From: Pelistega sp.
Lineage (GTDB): Bacteria > Pseudomonadota > Gammaproteobacteria > Burkholderiales > Burkholderiaceae_B
Reading direction: 5' to 3'
Assembly (NCBI GenBank): GCA_030538255.1
Contig: JAUNUI010000014.1
Span: 1-64,000 of the forward strand
Length of the DNA: 64,000 bases
Part shown: piece after piece, positions 54,301 through 62,160 of the stretch
How positions within the stretch are numbered: position 1 is the first letter of the stretch
Layout: each line of letters opens with the position of its first letter
Made by a program: the position numbers and the translations under genes
Notes under the pieces: model-generated
Told to the model about the DNA's origin: nothing
What the model saw: the letters and a program-made list of their open reading frames with translations, nothing else
Database searches by the model: none

Positions 54301-56328
54301 AAATTGTTTTTTCCCATTTATTGAAAAATCAAAAATATCCAAGAGATACAATCTAAATTCATCGTTATACATTGTAACTAGAATATTATCTGGCTTTAAA
54401 TCACCATGTGTAAATCCCAATCCATGCAAATGCTCAATATTGTGTAACAGCATATTAATAAGAGCAATCTTTTTTTCATCGGTTAAACCATCTAATTCTG
54501 CAACTTGTGACCAAGTGTAGCCATTCTCAATAAAATCACTTACTATAAACAAACTGCTCGATTTTCGAGCGATACCAAAACTACGAATTTTAGGCAAATA
54601 ATCTGGTGATAATTGCGCTAATTTTGCGATGCTTCCCAGCCAATTAAAGACAATGCGCGCCTCATGCCTATCTTTATGTGGATCTGCCCTAAGCCATGCT
54701 TTAACTAAGGCACCATTAGAGAGGTAAACTTCTTTTTCAGCTGTTTCTTTAATAAATCCATCATCTTCGCGATAAGCACGTGAATGACTTATATCGTGAT
54801 AGAATGGTTCCAATTTAGAAAATTCAAATGAAAAATCTAATGTTTGCTCAGGCTTTTTCTGGTTAAATCTCTCCAAAAATTCCTGTGCATTTTGAAAAGG
54901 TTTATCTGATAGTGCTGTACGTAATATATTTACATACCACTCTGTATTTACTTCTAAATTGCTTTGCATTTTTTGCAAACTATCTGGCGACACTCTCTCT
55001 GCATGAATAATATGCCATATTAAAACTGCTAACGTACGGACATCTGACTGGTATACTGTTAAATTTACTCTATCTGACAGTGGAAAATTAATTTTTGCTA
55101 AATCCCCTGATACTGCCAAAATATCACGAACATCACCAACAGTTTGTTCTGATGAAAGATAAGCGGTAGCAAATCCTGACAGCATAATTTTATCGTCTAC
55201 CGACAACCAAATGCTATGTTCTCCTAAATCACGATGAGCAATGTTAATTTGGTGCAGTTGCACAAACTTATCCAGTAATAATTTAACCAAATCAAATCGG
55301 CGTTCAATGTTCAAATTCTGAACACTGTGCCCGCCAACAAATTGATTAAAGCGTTTTTGTTGAGGGAACAACTCAAAGATGTCAATATGCTCAGCTGTTA
55401 CTTCTCCTTTTTGTGGTGTATTTTTATACTTTAAACATGTATGATACAACTCTGCATTATGTAATTTTATGTATTGTAAAATATCGTACTCTCGACTGAT
55501 TAGCCGAAAACGCCCATCAGGTGTTTGCACTTCAGGTCGTTGAATTTTAGTGAAATCCCAACGACGTAGCAAGGCAACATCTCGATGTTTCTTATATTCT
55601 GATTGAGCAAAATACTCACGATAAATATTGTTAGGATGCTCAAAGATAGGGGCATCTTCTGCGTAATAACCACCTATACTGATTGATTTAGGCTTAACTG
55701 TGTCAATACCGAAAATTTTCTTATCAAATATTTCAAAATCTTGATTTAATGACTTACTATTTGGGTGCGGACGAAAACGTTGATTAAATCTATGCTCTTC
55801 TTTTAATTCTAAAAAATCGGATAAATTTAATACATACAGTTTTTCATTTTCATCTAACTCACTAAAATCTGCATTGCCCGTCATGACAACCAAAAAATGA
55901 ACCTGAGGGCGATAATTTTTATTAGTAAATTCCTGTTTAAATTTATCTAGTTTCTTTTCCAGTAAGTATTGTTTACTCCTTGTAATGGATACTGGCGAGC
56001 GACCTCTGTCCTGACCATTTAAACTCCACCTATCCTTAGATGATTTAATTATTCCTCCATTCCAATGCTTTAGCTCCACAATCAAAACATTACAATGGGT
56101 GATAATTACTAAGTCAAATTCGCCATCCTTGCGTTCTCGCACATCAGATAAGCGAAAACCAGAATATCCTCTCCATGGAAAGATAGATTTTAAAGACTTT
56201 AATGCACTTAATCCATCTCCTTTTACTATTTTTTGTTCTGAATTAGAACTTGAAAATGCCTGTTTGATTTTTTCAATGGCATCTAACTCATGCAATGTTA
56301 ATCCACCACCCCAGTCAATAACTTCCAT
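51337..56328 (-). CDS. NERD nuclease - pseudokinase - kinase - SF1 helicase fusion
   Basis: A 1663-residue multidomain protein. Residues 8-190: NERD nuclease-like domain with Asp72 and Glu85-Leu-Lys87. Residues about 250-490: kinase-like domain with HRDLGEHS (365-372) and SGF in place of DFG, so probably inactive. Residues about 525-700: second kinase with Lys543, HGDLKPDN (641-648) and LLDIFDF. Residues 1060-1640: Upf1/COG1112-type SF1 helicase with Walker A GPPGTGKTE (1102-1110), VDEA (1353), GDQKQLPP (1378), QYRM, DSYQGKENR and RINVALSRA. Related parts occur in PglW (NERD plus kinase) and Mokosh (kinase plus helicase). Likely anti-phage; mechanism unknown. Confidence 0.88.
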   Translation of the reverse strand: MEVIDWGGGLTLHELDAIEKIKQAFSSSNSEQKIVKGDGLSALKSLKSIFPWRGYSGFRLSDVRERKDGEFDLVIITHCNVLIVELKHWNGGIIKSSKDRWSLNGQDRGRSPVSITRSKQYLLEKKLDKFKQEFTNKNYRPQVHFLVVMTGNADFSELDENEKLYVLNLSDFLELKEEHRFNQRFRPHPNSKSLNQDFEIFDKKIFGIDTVKPKSISIGGYYAEDAPIFEHPNNIYREYFAQSEYKKHRDVALLRRWDFTKIQRPEVQTPDGRFRLISREYDILQYIKLHNAELYHTCLKYKNTPQKGEVTAEHIDIFELFPQQKRFNQFVGGHSVQNLNIERRFDLVKLLLDKFVQLHQINIAHRDLGEHSIWLSVDDKIMLSGFATAYLSSEQTVGDVRDILAVSGDLAKINFPLSDRVNLTVYQSDVRTLAVLIWHIIHAERVSPDSLQKMQSNLEVNTEWYVNILRTALSDKPFQNAQEFLERFNQKKPEQTLDFSFEFSKLEPFYHDISHSRAYREDDGFIKETAEKEVYLSNGALVKAWLRADPHKDRHEARIVFNWLGSIAKLAQLSPDYLPKIRSFGIARKSSSLFIVSDFIENGYTWSQVAELDGLTDEKKIALINMLLHNIEHLHGLGFTHGDLKPDNILVTMYNDEFRLYLLDIFDFSINGKKQFNTEYAPAFDNATEMQCDNFAVMKMACELLNITWNMPSEKFSDISDVIQLENQDLQSNFISLDRFKEALNPKQIIPSIEVLIGGRNTFNPIEIYPENDELFVKFERGTSDNVLVSFIGLGGILKVLYSVRENKFTYAQTPIERDYITKLDKDNSELSLAISLKVSYHFASGFDKLNEKLSENKLFKQAINGFIREHIFKHPEPKTLGKIESNTGFGVGAVLISDEVEIMLQRPKTKDLWEAILNTETEALPAITASAGLQKLETGEIYIPYDGDIDPLDQFNRDEIVEALGFDDKNEKTFKYGTVDLIKSCLNELHLKSRKLNYSSEKIEFDTPIYLQSIQNKASYQRRKSALQRILDNESVIKNLVQYFDEDCTQAPNNYGIFVSDEQFARYDRIGLHGETISLNEAQRQAFQVLISNGPLSLLQGPPGTGKTEFIAAFVHYLFDQQNVNSILLVSQSHEAVNTAAERVRKHSMRLGTNLQIVRFSNREIADSEELEDVFSQNLVGQKRQQLAVNKIINICQLGRAMGLPEEYLRERAKMQFDIGVQIRRYLKLVKSPPIGSQIDEDEKRLVKSIEKVIRNRAEQLGLTNVEVLEVGQISLKLVAKLDHKYNIQPAESLQAGKLIDLTRDMLEALSNNRTNYDEFLARSRQLVVGTCVGIGQKHIGIADNIYDWVIVDEAARSISSELAIAMQSGKRILLVGDQKQLPPLYSTEHKNALARRLGISKRGDELDQALGSDFERVFQSEYGKQTCATLKVQYRMAPAIGSLISTCFYDGVLENGKTESDVPDIYSGLPDNFKSSVTWLDTTKLSNSYHIQNKNSFFNRAEADVILELLQDLANDETIMTSEMVQRCLQSNTPAIGVICMYAEQKKLIRKKFNEKTWDDAFRRLVKIDSVDSYQGKENRIIILSLSRHDKEFSTGFLYLPNRINVALSRAMDKLIIVGAATVWEQPQNSKMPLGRVLKFIQQRLGDHKYALKTMRQKGMN

Positions 56329-56958
56329 AGCAAATTTGTTTTCCTTTTAGTAAGATTCTCAATAATTAACCGTAATATTTATACGACACATTTCCTTTGT
56401 CAATCAAATTTTGTGACTATTCAAAATACAGAACTACCTAACACTAAAAGCCCAAATTATTCCCATTTCTACACCATAATTTGATTACACAAACCTAGTT
56501 CAATTCCGCTGTAAAACTCATTATTTCCTATCTACTAAAATATAATTAAACTCTCACATTTCCCTATTAAGACTAAGAATTTAATATTAAGAGCTTTTCA
56601 TTTTACAATTTGCCAATTCCTCCTTATTACCCCTCAGAATATACAAAAATAATTAAATTGAAAGCAATGTTCTGTAAACACCAGTTCTGAGTGTAAACTC
56701 TTTGCGCCTCATTATATCTTTTACTTACAAAATTACATCAAATTGTCAGCTTACAACTTTTTCACCACACCCGCCAACCCCCACCCCACCTCAATCCACC
56801 GCCAATTCCCCTGCATTTCCCACCCAAAACCACAAATTTGTAAAATTCAGCCAATTGTCAGATTTTTGTCTAATTGTCACAGACATGTAATATTCATTTC
56901 TTACACTTCAGTTTTCACCCCCTCTTATTACTATTAGTTTTGTTTGGAGCGAACTATT
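56329..56958. other. AT-rich intergenic region between defence island and phn operon
   Basis: No gene is recognisable in either strand. The sequence is strongly AT-rich to about 56700, then C-rich, then carries the Pho-box-like TTGTCA words upstream of phnD. It marks the right border of the defence island. Confidence 0.6.
56855..56880 (+). promoter_or_regulatory. Pho-box-like array upstream of phnD
   Basis: TTGTC occurs at 56855, 56866 and 56874; the first two are 11 bp apart as in the PhoB box (CTGTCAT direct repeats). A further TTGTCAG is at 56743. It lies about 80 bp before the phnD start, well placed for phosphate-starvation control. Confidence 0.55.
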
Positions 56959-57909
56959 ATGTGGAAACTTAAACATACAGCGTTAGCAGCATTAATCGCT
57001 TTTATCCCATTAACAGCAACGGCGATGGATGCTCGCTACAAAGATGCCGACGGTGACTTAGTAGCTGATGCGCCAACTGATCCTAAAGACTGGATTGATC
57101 CGTCAGTGCTTGTGTTCTCTTACACACCTGTTGAAGATCCAGCGGTATATGGCAAAGTTTGGGAAGAGTTCATCGACCACCTAGCGAAAGAAACTGGTAA
57201 GAAAGTTCAGTTCTTCCCTGTTCAAAGCAACGCCGCTCAAATCGAAGCAATGCGTGCGGGTCGTCTACACGTGGCGGGTTTCAACACTGGCTCTAACCCA
57301 CTAGCGGTTAATTGTGCGGGTTTCGTACCGTTCACCATGATGGCTTCGAAAGATGACCGTTACGGTTACGAGATGGAAATCATCACCTTCCCAGGTAGCG
57401 GTATTGAGAAAATCGAAGACATCAAGGGTAAAAAATTAGCTTTCACATCGGAAACTTCTAACTCAGGTTATAAAGCACCTTCAGCTCTTCTAAAGCAAGA
57501 GTTCAAGATGGAAGCGGGCAAGGATTACGAGCCAGTGTTCAGCGGTAAGCACGACAACTCAATCTTAGGCGTGGCCAATAAAGATTACCCAGCTGCAGCG
57601 ATTGCTAACTCGGTAAAAGGCCGTATGGAAGCGCGTGGTGTTGTAAAGCCTGAGCAAACTAAAATCATCTACAAATCACAATCGTTCCCAACCACAGGTT
57701 ATGGTTATGTGTATAACTTGAAGCCTGAATTAGCGGAAAAAGTGAAAGCAGCTTTCTTCAACTTCAACTGGGAAGGTTCTGGTTTAGCAACTGAATTCAA
57801 CAAGGCTGAGCCGCCACAAGAGAAGTTCATGCCGATCACTTACAAAGAGTACTGGCAAGTTGTGCGTGACATCGACACGGCAATGAACGTTAGCTACGAT
57901 TGTAAATAA
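56959..57909 (+). CDS. phnD: Phosphonate/phosphite/phosphate ABC transporter, substrate-binding protein
   Basis: Periplasmic solute-binding protein of 316 residues. ATG 56959 follows GGAG and opens a signal peptide ([22 protein letters not shown]). PhnD-type motifs: [58 protein letters not shown] and a [10 protein letters not shown] hinge region. The N-terminal dipeptide after the cleavage site is [10 protein letters not shown]. Ligand could be phosphonate, phosphite or phosphate ester. First gene of a five-gene run. Confidence 0.93.
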   Translation: MWKLKHTALAALIAFIPLTATAMDARYKDADGDLVADAPTDPKDWIDPSVLVFSYTPVEDPAVYGKVWEEFIDHLAKETGKKVQFFPVQSNAAQIEAMRAGRLHVAGFNTGSNPLAVNCAGFVPFTMMASKDDRYGYEMEIITFPGSGIEKIEDIKGKKLAFTSETSNSGYKAPSALLKQEFKMEAGKDYEPVFSGKHDNSILGVANKDYPAAAIANSVKGRMEARGVVKPEQTKIIYKSQSFPTTGYGYVYNLKPELAEKVKAAFFNFNWEGSGLATEFNKAEPPQEKFMPITYKEYWQVVRDIDTAMNVSYDCK

Positions 57910-57922
57910 GGTCACGTATCGC

Positions 57923-58747
57923 ATGTTAGAAATTCGTCACCTCGAAAAGCGTTACAGCACGGGTGATCTTGCTTTAAAAAATATCGACCTTAAGGTTCAA
58001 TCAGGTGAAGTTGTCGGCCTGATTGGGCCTTCGGGCGCTGGCAAATCATCGCTTATTCGCTGTATCAATCGTCTAATCATGCCTAGTGCGGGTGAGATCC
58101 TGCTTGAAGGGCGTGATTTAGTTAAGCTTTCAAATAATGAACTACGCCAAGCGCGTCGTCAAATCGGTATGATTTTCCAAGAGTACGCTTTAGTTGAGCG
58201 TCTTACTGTGATGGAGAACGTGCTCTCTGGTCGTCTTGGCTATATGGGTTTCTGGCCAAGCTGGTTCCGTCGCTTCCAAGGCGATGATATCGCCCAAGCC
58301 TATGAGCTCTTAGACCGTGTAGGTCTACGTGGTATGGAGAATAAGCGTGCCGATGCACTCTCTGGCGGTCAACGTCAACGTGTAGGTATTGCGCGTGCGC
58401 TCATCCAACGTCCTAAACTCCTCCTTGTTGATGAACCAACAGCGAGTCTTGACCCTAAGACTTCTCGCCAAATTATGCGCTTAATTCTTGAGCTGTGTAA
58501 TGAGCGCGGTTTAGCGGCAATTGTGAATATTCACGATGTCGTGCTAGCCACTGAGTACTTACCGCGTATCGTCGGTTTACGTGCGGGTAACTTGGTCTAT
58601 GACGGTCCTGCTAAAGCCATTGATGAGCATGTTCTGACACAAATCTATGGCGCTGAAGACTGGACCAGTATCACCAAAAATTTAGAGAATGTTCAAAAGG
58701 ATTTATCCTTAAAGGACGCGGATAGTGCTTCGCTTGAAGTCGCTTAG
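57923..58747 (+). CDS. phnC: Phosphonate-type ABC transporter, ATP-binding protein
   Basis: A 274-residue ABC ATPase with Walker [18 protein letters not shown], signature [15 protein letters not shown], Walker [13 protein letters not shown] and switch His (NIHDVVLA). The family is PhnC by its partners and by [19 protein letters not shown]. It begins 13 bp after phnD with AAGGTCACG as Shine-Dalgarno, and precedes two permease genes. Confidence 0.95.
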   Translation: MLEIRHLEKRYSTGDLALKNIDLKVQSGEVVGLIGPSGAGKSSLIRCINRLIMPSAGEILLEGRDLVKLSNNELRQARRQIGMIFQEYALVERLTVMENVLSGRLGYMGFWPSWFRRFQGDDIAQAYELLDRVGLRGMENKRADALSGGQRQRVGIARALIQRPKLLLVDEPTASLDPKTSRQIMRLILELCNERGLAAIVNIHDVVLATEYLPRIVGLRAGNLVYDGPAKAIDEHVLTQIYGAEDWTSITKNLENVQKDLSLKDADSASLEVA

Positions 58748-58774
58748 AATGCTTAAGGTAGATAAGGTTACATC

Positions 58775-59617
58775 ATGAATAATACCTCGATGCATACGCC
58801 TGAGGCAGCCACAACAACAGCGCAACAATGGCCAAGACAATGGAAGAAGCCGGCCTTCATCGAAAGCAGCAATATTCGTCGTCTTATCTGGGTCTTGACG
58901 ATTGTCTATCTGGTGCTCAGTATCGGCTCATTAGAGATTAACTGGGCCCGTATTAGTCAAGGCTTAGAACGTGGCTGGGCCTTCGTCCAGGGTTTCTTGC
59001 AGCCCGACTTCTTTAGTCGTAGTGATGATATTTGGATTGGCTTTAAAGAAAGCATTACCATGACCATAACCTCAACGGCGCTTGGGGTCTTGCTCTCCAT
59101 CCCAATCGCGGTCGGTGCGGCACGTAATCTGGCGCCGACCTGGATTTATTTGCTCTGCCGTGGCATTATTGCAATCTCTCGAACCTTAAACGAAATCATC
59201 GTGGCCATTTTCTTGGTGGCGATGTTCGGCTTTGGTCCTTTTGCTGGTTTCTTAACCCTCACCTTCGCCACCATTGGCTTTATGGCTAAGCTCTTGGCTG
59301 AGGACATGGAAGAGATTCAAGCCTCTCAATTAGAGGCGCTACGTGCAACCGGTGCGGGCTATCTGCAGATCCTCGACTTTGCGATTCTCTCGCAAGTCTT
59401 GCCACGTTTAATTGGCCTCTCCTTATATCGTTTAGATATTAACTTTCGTGAATCAGCGGTGATTGGTATTGTCGGCGCTGGCGGTATTGGTGCCACACTC
59501 AACACGGCCATGGATCGCTATGAGTTTGATTCAGCTGCAGCGATTATTCTGATTATTATTGCCATCGTCATGCTCACTGAATATCTCTCAGGTTGGTTAC
59601 GCCGGAAAATGTTATGA
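58775..59617 (+). CDS. phnE: Phosphonate-type ABC transporter permease, first PhnE
   Basis: A 280-residue inner-membrane permease with about six helices. The EAA-type loop reads MEEIQASQLEALRATGAGYLQ and the C-terminal motif FRESAVIGIVGAGGIGATL is typical of PhnE. A 40-residue soluble N-terminal stretch precedes the first helix. It overlaps the next gene by ATGA (59614-59617), so the two permeases are translationally coupled and presumably form a heterodimer. Confidence 0.93.
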   Translation: MNNTSMHTPEAATTTAQQWPRQWKKPAFIESSNIRRLIWVLTIVYLVLSIGSLEINWARISQGLERGWAFVQGFLQPDFFSRSDDIWIGFKESITMTITSTALGVLLSIPIAVGAARNLAPTWIYLLCRGIIAISRTLNEIIVAIFLVAMFGFGPFAGFLTLTFATIGFMAKLLAEDMEEIQASQLEALRATGAGYLQILDFAILSQVLPRLIGLSLYRLDINFRESAVIGIVGAGGIGATLNTAMDRYEFDSAAAIILIIIAIVMLTEYLSGWLRRKML

Positions 59618-60426
59618 CAACTGATACTCTTTATTCTCAATCTTGGTCCAAGCGCACGCCCAAGCAAGGTCTGATGACCTTCATGGGCTGGGTGCTACTG
59701 CTGGCTTTCATCAGCTGGGCTTTCCAAATCATGACCGAGGATACAATCTGGGAATTCGTCACTGACGCCCCGAATCGTGCTCTTGATATTGGTAGCCGTA
59801 TGGTACCGCCTGATTGGTTTTCTATTAACGACCTCTGGTGGGCACTTTGGGAAACCCTCAACATCGCCACCTTAGGTACAGCGCTTGGCACGGTGATGGC
59901 CGTTCCAGTGGCTTTTTTAGCTGCCCGTAACACCACACCAAGCACGCGCTTTTTACGTCCTCTGGCGCTGTTTATTATCGTTGCCTCACGCTCAATTAAC
60001 TCACTAATTTGGGCTCTGCTTCTTGTCTCAATCTTAGGTCCTGGCGTGCTTGCGGGGATTATCGCGATTGCCTTGCGTTCGATTGGTTTCATCGGTAAAC
60101 TCATGTATGAATCAATCGAAGAAATTGACCACAGCCAAGTCGAGGCAATTGAAGCAACAGGCGCGAGTAAATCGCAAATCATGGCCTGGGGAGTAGTACC
60201 ACAAGTCGCTCCTACGCTTGCAGGTGTTACCGTATTCCGCTGGGATATTAATATCCGCGAATCTACGGTACTCGGTTTGGTCGGTGCGGGGGGACTGGGT
60301 GTAAAGCTGGAATCCGCTTTAAACACCTTAGCATGGCCTAAAGTTACCATGCTACTTATTGTCATCCTTGCGACCGTTGTGGTTAGTGAATGGATCACTA
60401 TGAAAGTAAGGAAAAAGCTAATTTGA
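59614..60426 (+). CDS. phnE: Phosphonate-type ABC transporter permease, second PhnE
   Basis: A 270-residue permease starting at the ATGA overlap with the first. It shows the same domain with EAA loop EEIDHSQVEAIEATGASKSQIM and RESTVLGLVGAGGLGVKLE. An earlier in-frame TTG at 59593 is less likely. Two non-identical PhnE subunits are common for PhnDCE-type importers. Confidence 0.93.
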   Translation: MTTDTLYSQSWSKRTPKQGLMTFMGWVLLLAFISWAFQIMTEDTIWEFVTDAPNRALDIGSRMVPPDWFSINDLWWALWETLNIATLGTALGTVMAVPVAFLAARNTTPSTRFLRPLALFIIVASRSINSLIWALLLVSILGPGVLAGIIAIALRSIGFIGKLMYESIEEIDHSQVEAIEATGASKSQIMAWGVVPQVAPTLAGVTVFRWDINIRESTVLGLVGAGGLGVKLESALNTLAWPKVTMLLIVILATVVVSEWITMKVRKKLI

Positions 60427-61328
60427 AGCCCATTGTTAATTCTGCTGAACTTCTCGCCATCTATGAAGGTCTACGCGACCTCTTCCCGGCCGCCAGTTTT
60501 CCGGTGCAATATCGTCGCCAGCGAGACTTGAGCGGTCTTGAGGAGCGTTATAAGGCATTCTTTTTAGATGCATTCGGTGTCTTGAATATCGGCGAAGCAG
60601 CCATTGAAGGTGCGGTGGAACGCATTCAAGCCTTACGCGCCAGTGGTCACCATGTCCGTGTGGTCAGTAATGCGGGCAGCACGCCGACTCAAGGCTTAGT
60701 GAATCGGTTTGCCCGTCTCGGCTTTGACTTTACGGCAGAAGAGATTTATTGTAGTCGCGATGCGCTGAACTACTACCTCAAGAAAGAGCCCGAGGGTTAT
60801 TGGGGCGCCATTACACCGATAGGAGCACCCACCGATGATTTACGCGGTGAGTTTGTCAATCTGGCTGAGCGTCCTGAAGCCATGGACGAAGTTGACGGCA
60901 TCGTCTTGCTCTCTACCATTGACTATGACTTCAGCTTAACTGAGCGCCTTATCGCCTCACTCAGCGCACGTCCTCGCATTGTCTTATTAGCCAACCCTGA
61001 CCTAGCAGCCCCCAGAGGAGACCACTTCTCGATCGAGCCAGGTTTTGTGGCGCAAGAATTAATTAAGGCCGTGAATATGCCCTTGCACGCTTTTGGCAAG
61101 CCATATAAGTCCATCTTCCAATTGGCCCTATCCAGCTTACCTGAGGACGTGTACCCTGATGAAGTACTGATGGTCGGTGACACCTTGCATACGGATATCT
61201 TAGGCGCTCGCTTTGCAGGTCTTGATACCGCCTTAGTGGTCGGTCAAGGCTTCAGCTCAACCCTGGATTGGGAACAAGCGATTCAGGATACGGGGATTGT
61301 GCCACATTACGTGATTGAGCATTTATAA
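60423..61328 (+). CDS. HAD superfamily class IIA hydrolase-like protein linked to phnDCE
   Basis: A 301-residue HAD protein (TTG 60423 overlapping the permease stop, with AAGGAA 9 bases upstream; an ATG at 60390 would add 11 residues). Motif I FFLDAFGVLNIG has the nucleophile Asp but Phe at the +2 place where phosphatases have Asp; VVSNAGS, GKPYKSIF and VGDTLHTDILGARFAGL are motifs II-IV. It probably acts on the phosphorus compound imported by phnDCE, but its reaction is unknown. No C-P lyase genes are in the window. Confidence 0.85.
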   Translation: MKPIVNSAELLAIYEGLRDLFPAASFPVQYRRQRDLSGLEERYKAFFLDAFGVLNIGEAAIEGAVERIQALRASGHHVRVVSNAGSTPTQGLVNRFARLGFDFTAEEIYCSRDALNYYLKKEPEGYWGAITPIGAPTDDLRGEFVNLAERPEAMDEVDGIVLLSTIDYDFSLTERLIASLSARPRIVLLANPDLAAPRGDHFSIEPGFVAQELIKAVNMPLHAFGKPYKSIFQLALSSLPEDVYPDEVLMVGDTLHTDILGARFAGLDTALVVGQGFSSTLDWEQAIQDTGIVPHYVIEHL

Positions 61329-61335
61329 ATAGGTG

Positions 61336-61362
61336 AATCGCTACTTTCTCCAAGTAGCGATT
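61336..61362 (+). terminator. Terminator of the phn-HAD operon
   Basis: A perfect 10-bp stem (61336-61345 with 61353-61362) runs into a run of T. The following gap to 61615 holds nothing else I can identify. Confidence 0.92.
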
Positions 61363-61615
61363 TTTTGTTCTGCTGCCCAAACAGCCTTTATGTATCTACG
61401 GCGCAAGCAACAATTTGGTATGCGACTCAGTTGCTTGACGCAGGCCTTAAGCGCCGACACCATTCTGGGCAAATTATGCCCCTCCTTCTAAGGACCTCTT
61501 TGCCTTAGACGAAGGACAAGTATGGTAAATAAAAAGCCTTTTTTCGCCAACACATACAGAAAATTGGTTATGATTAGCCTTTCTTGCAACTCCTGAACAT
61601 AACAAGGTATTTCCC

Positions 61616-61999
61616 ATGCTCCGTATGATGATGAACAGTAAGATTCACCGTGCCCAAGTGACCGAGGCGAATCTAAATTATATTGGCTCCATCACGATTG
61701 ACCAAGACATTATGGATGCGGTCGGTCTCTTGCCCAATGAAAAAGTCCATATCGTCAATAACAATAACGGCGCGCGCTTAGAGACCTATACCATTGCGGG
61801 CGAGCGTGGTAGTGGTGTTATCTGCTTGAACGGTGCTGCAGCGCGTCTCGTTCAGCCTAGCGATATCGTGATTATTATGTCCTATGTTTATGTGGATAAT
61901 GCTGAGGCCGCGACACATCAACCTAAGGTCGCCATCATGGGCCCTGGCAATAAGATTGCTCAGCTGCTACATGAAGAAACACCTGCTACTATTCTGTAA
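61616..61999 (+). CDS. panD: Aspartate 1-decarboxylase precursor
   Basis: A pyruvoyl enzyme making beta-alanine for pantothenate. The 127-residue precursor contains the self-cleavage Gly24-Ser25 in NYIGSITID, Lys9 and Tyr-containing [17 protein letters not shown], and IIMSYVYVD; it matches E. coli PanD (126) in length. Some in-frame Met choices exist ([15 protein letters not shown]); the first is used. No other pantothenate gene is nearby. Confidence 0.96.
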   Translation: MLRMMMNSKIHRAQVTEANLNYIGSITIDQDIMDAVGLLPNEKVHIVNNNNGARLETYTIAGERGSGVICLNGAAARLVQPSDIVIIMSYVYVDNAEAATHQPKVAIMGPGNKIAQLLHEETPATIL

Positions 62000-62160
62000 T
62001 AGTGAATTAAAACTGTTGTTTTAATCGCTACAAGGACTATCTAATCCAAAGAGTTCAAGCCAATTTACAAGTCTTAACATAATCGTAAATAGTTTAATGA
62101 TAAGCTTTTTATGTTTCCTTCCACGGAAGGGTTAAATTGTCTTTTTCTAAAGGATTAATC

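Noticed and set aside
44910-56328. Intact prophage or transposon carrying the defence genes
   Set aside because: No integrase, transposase, structural phage gene, terminal repeat or tRNA border is visible at either end.
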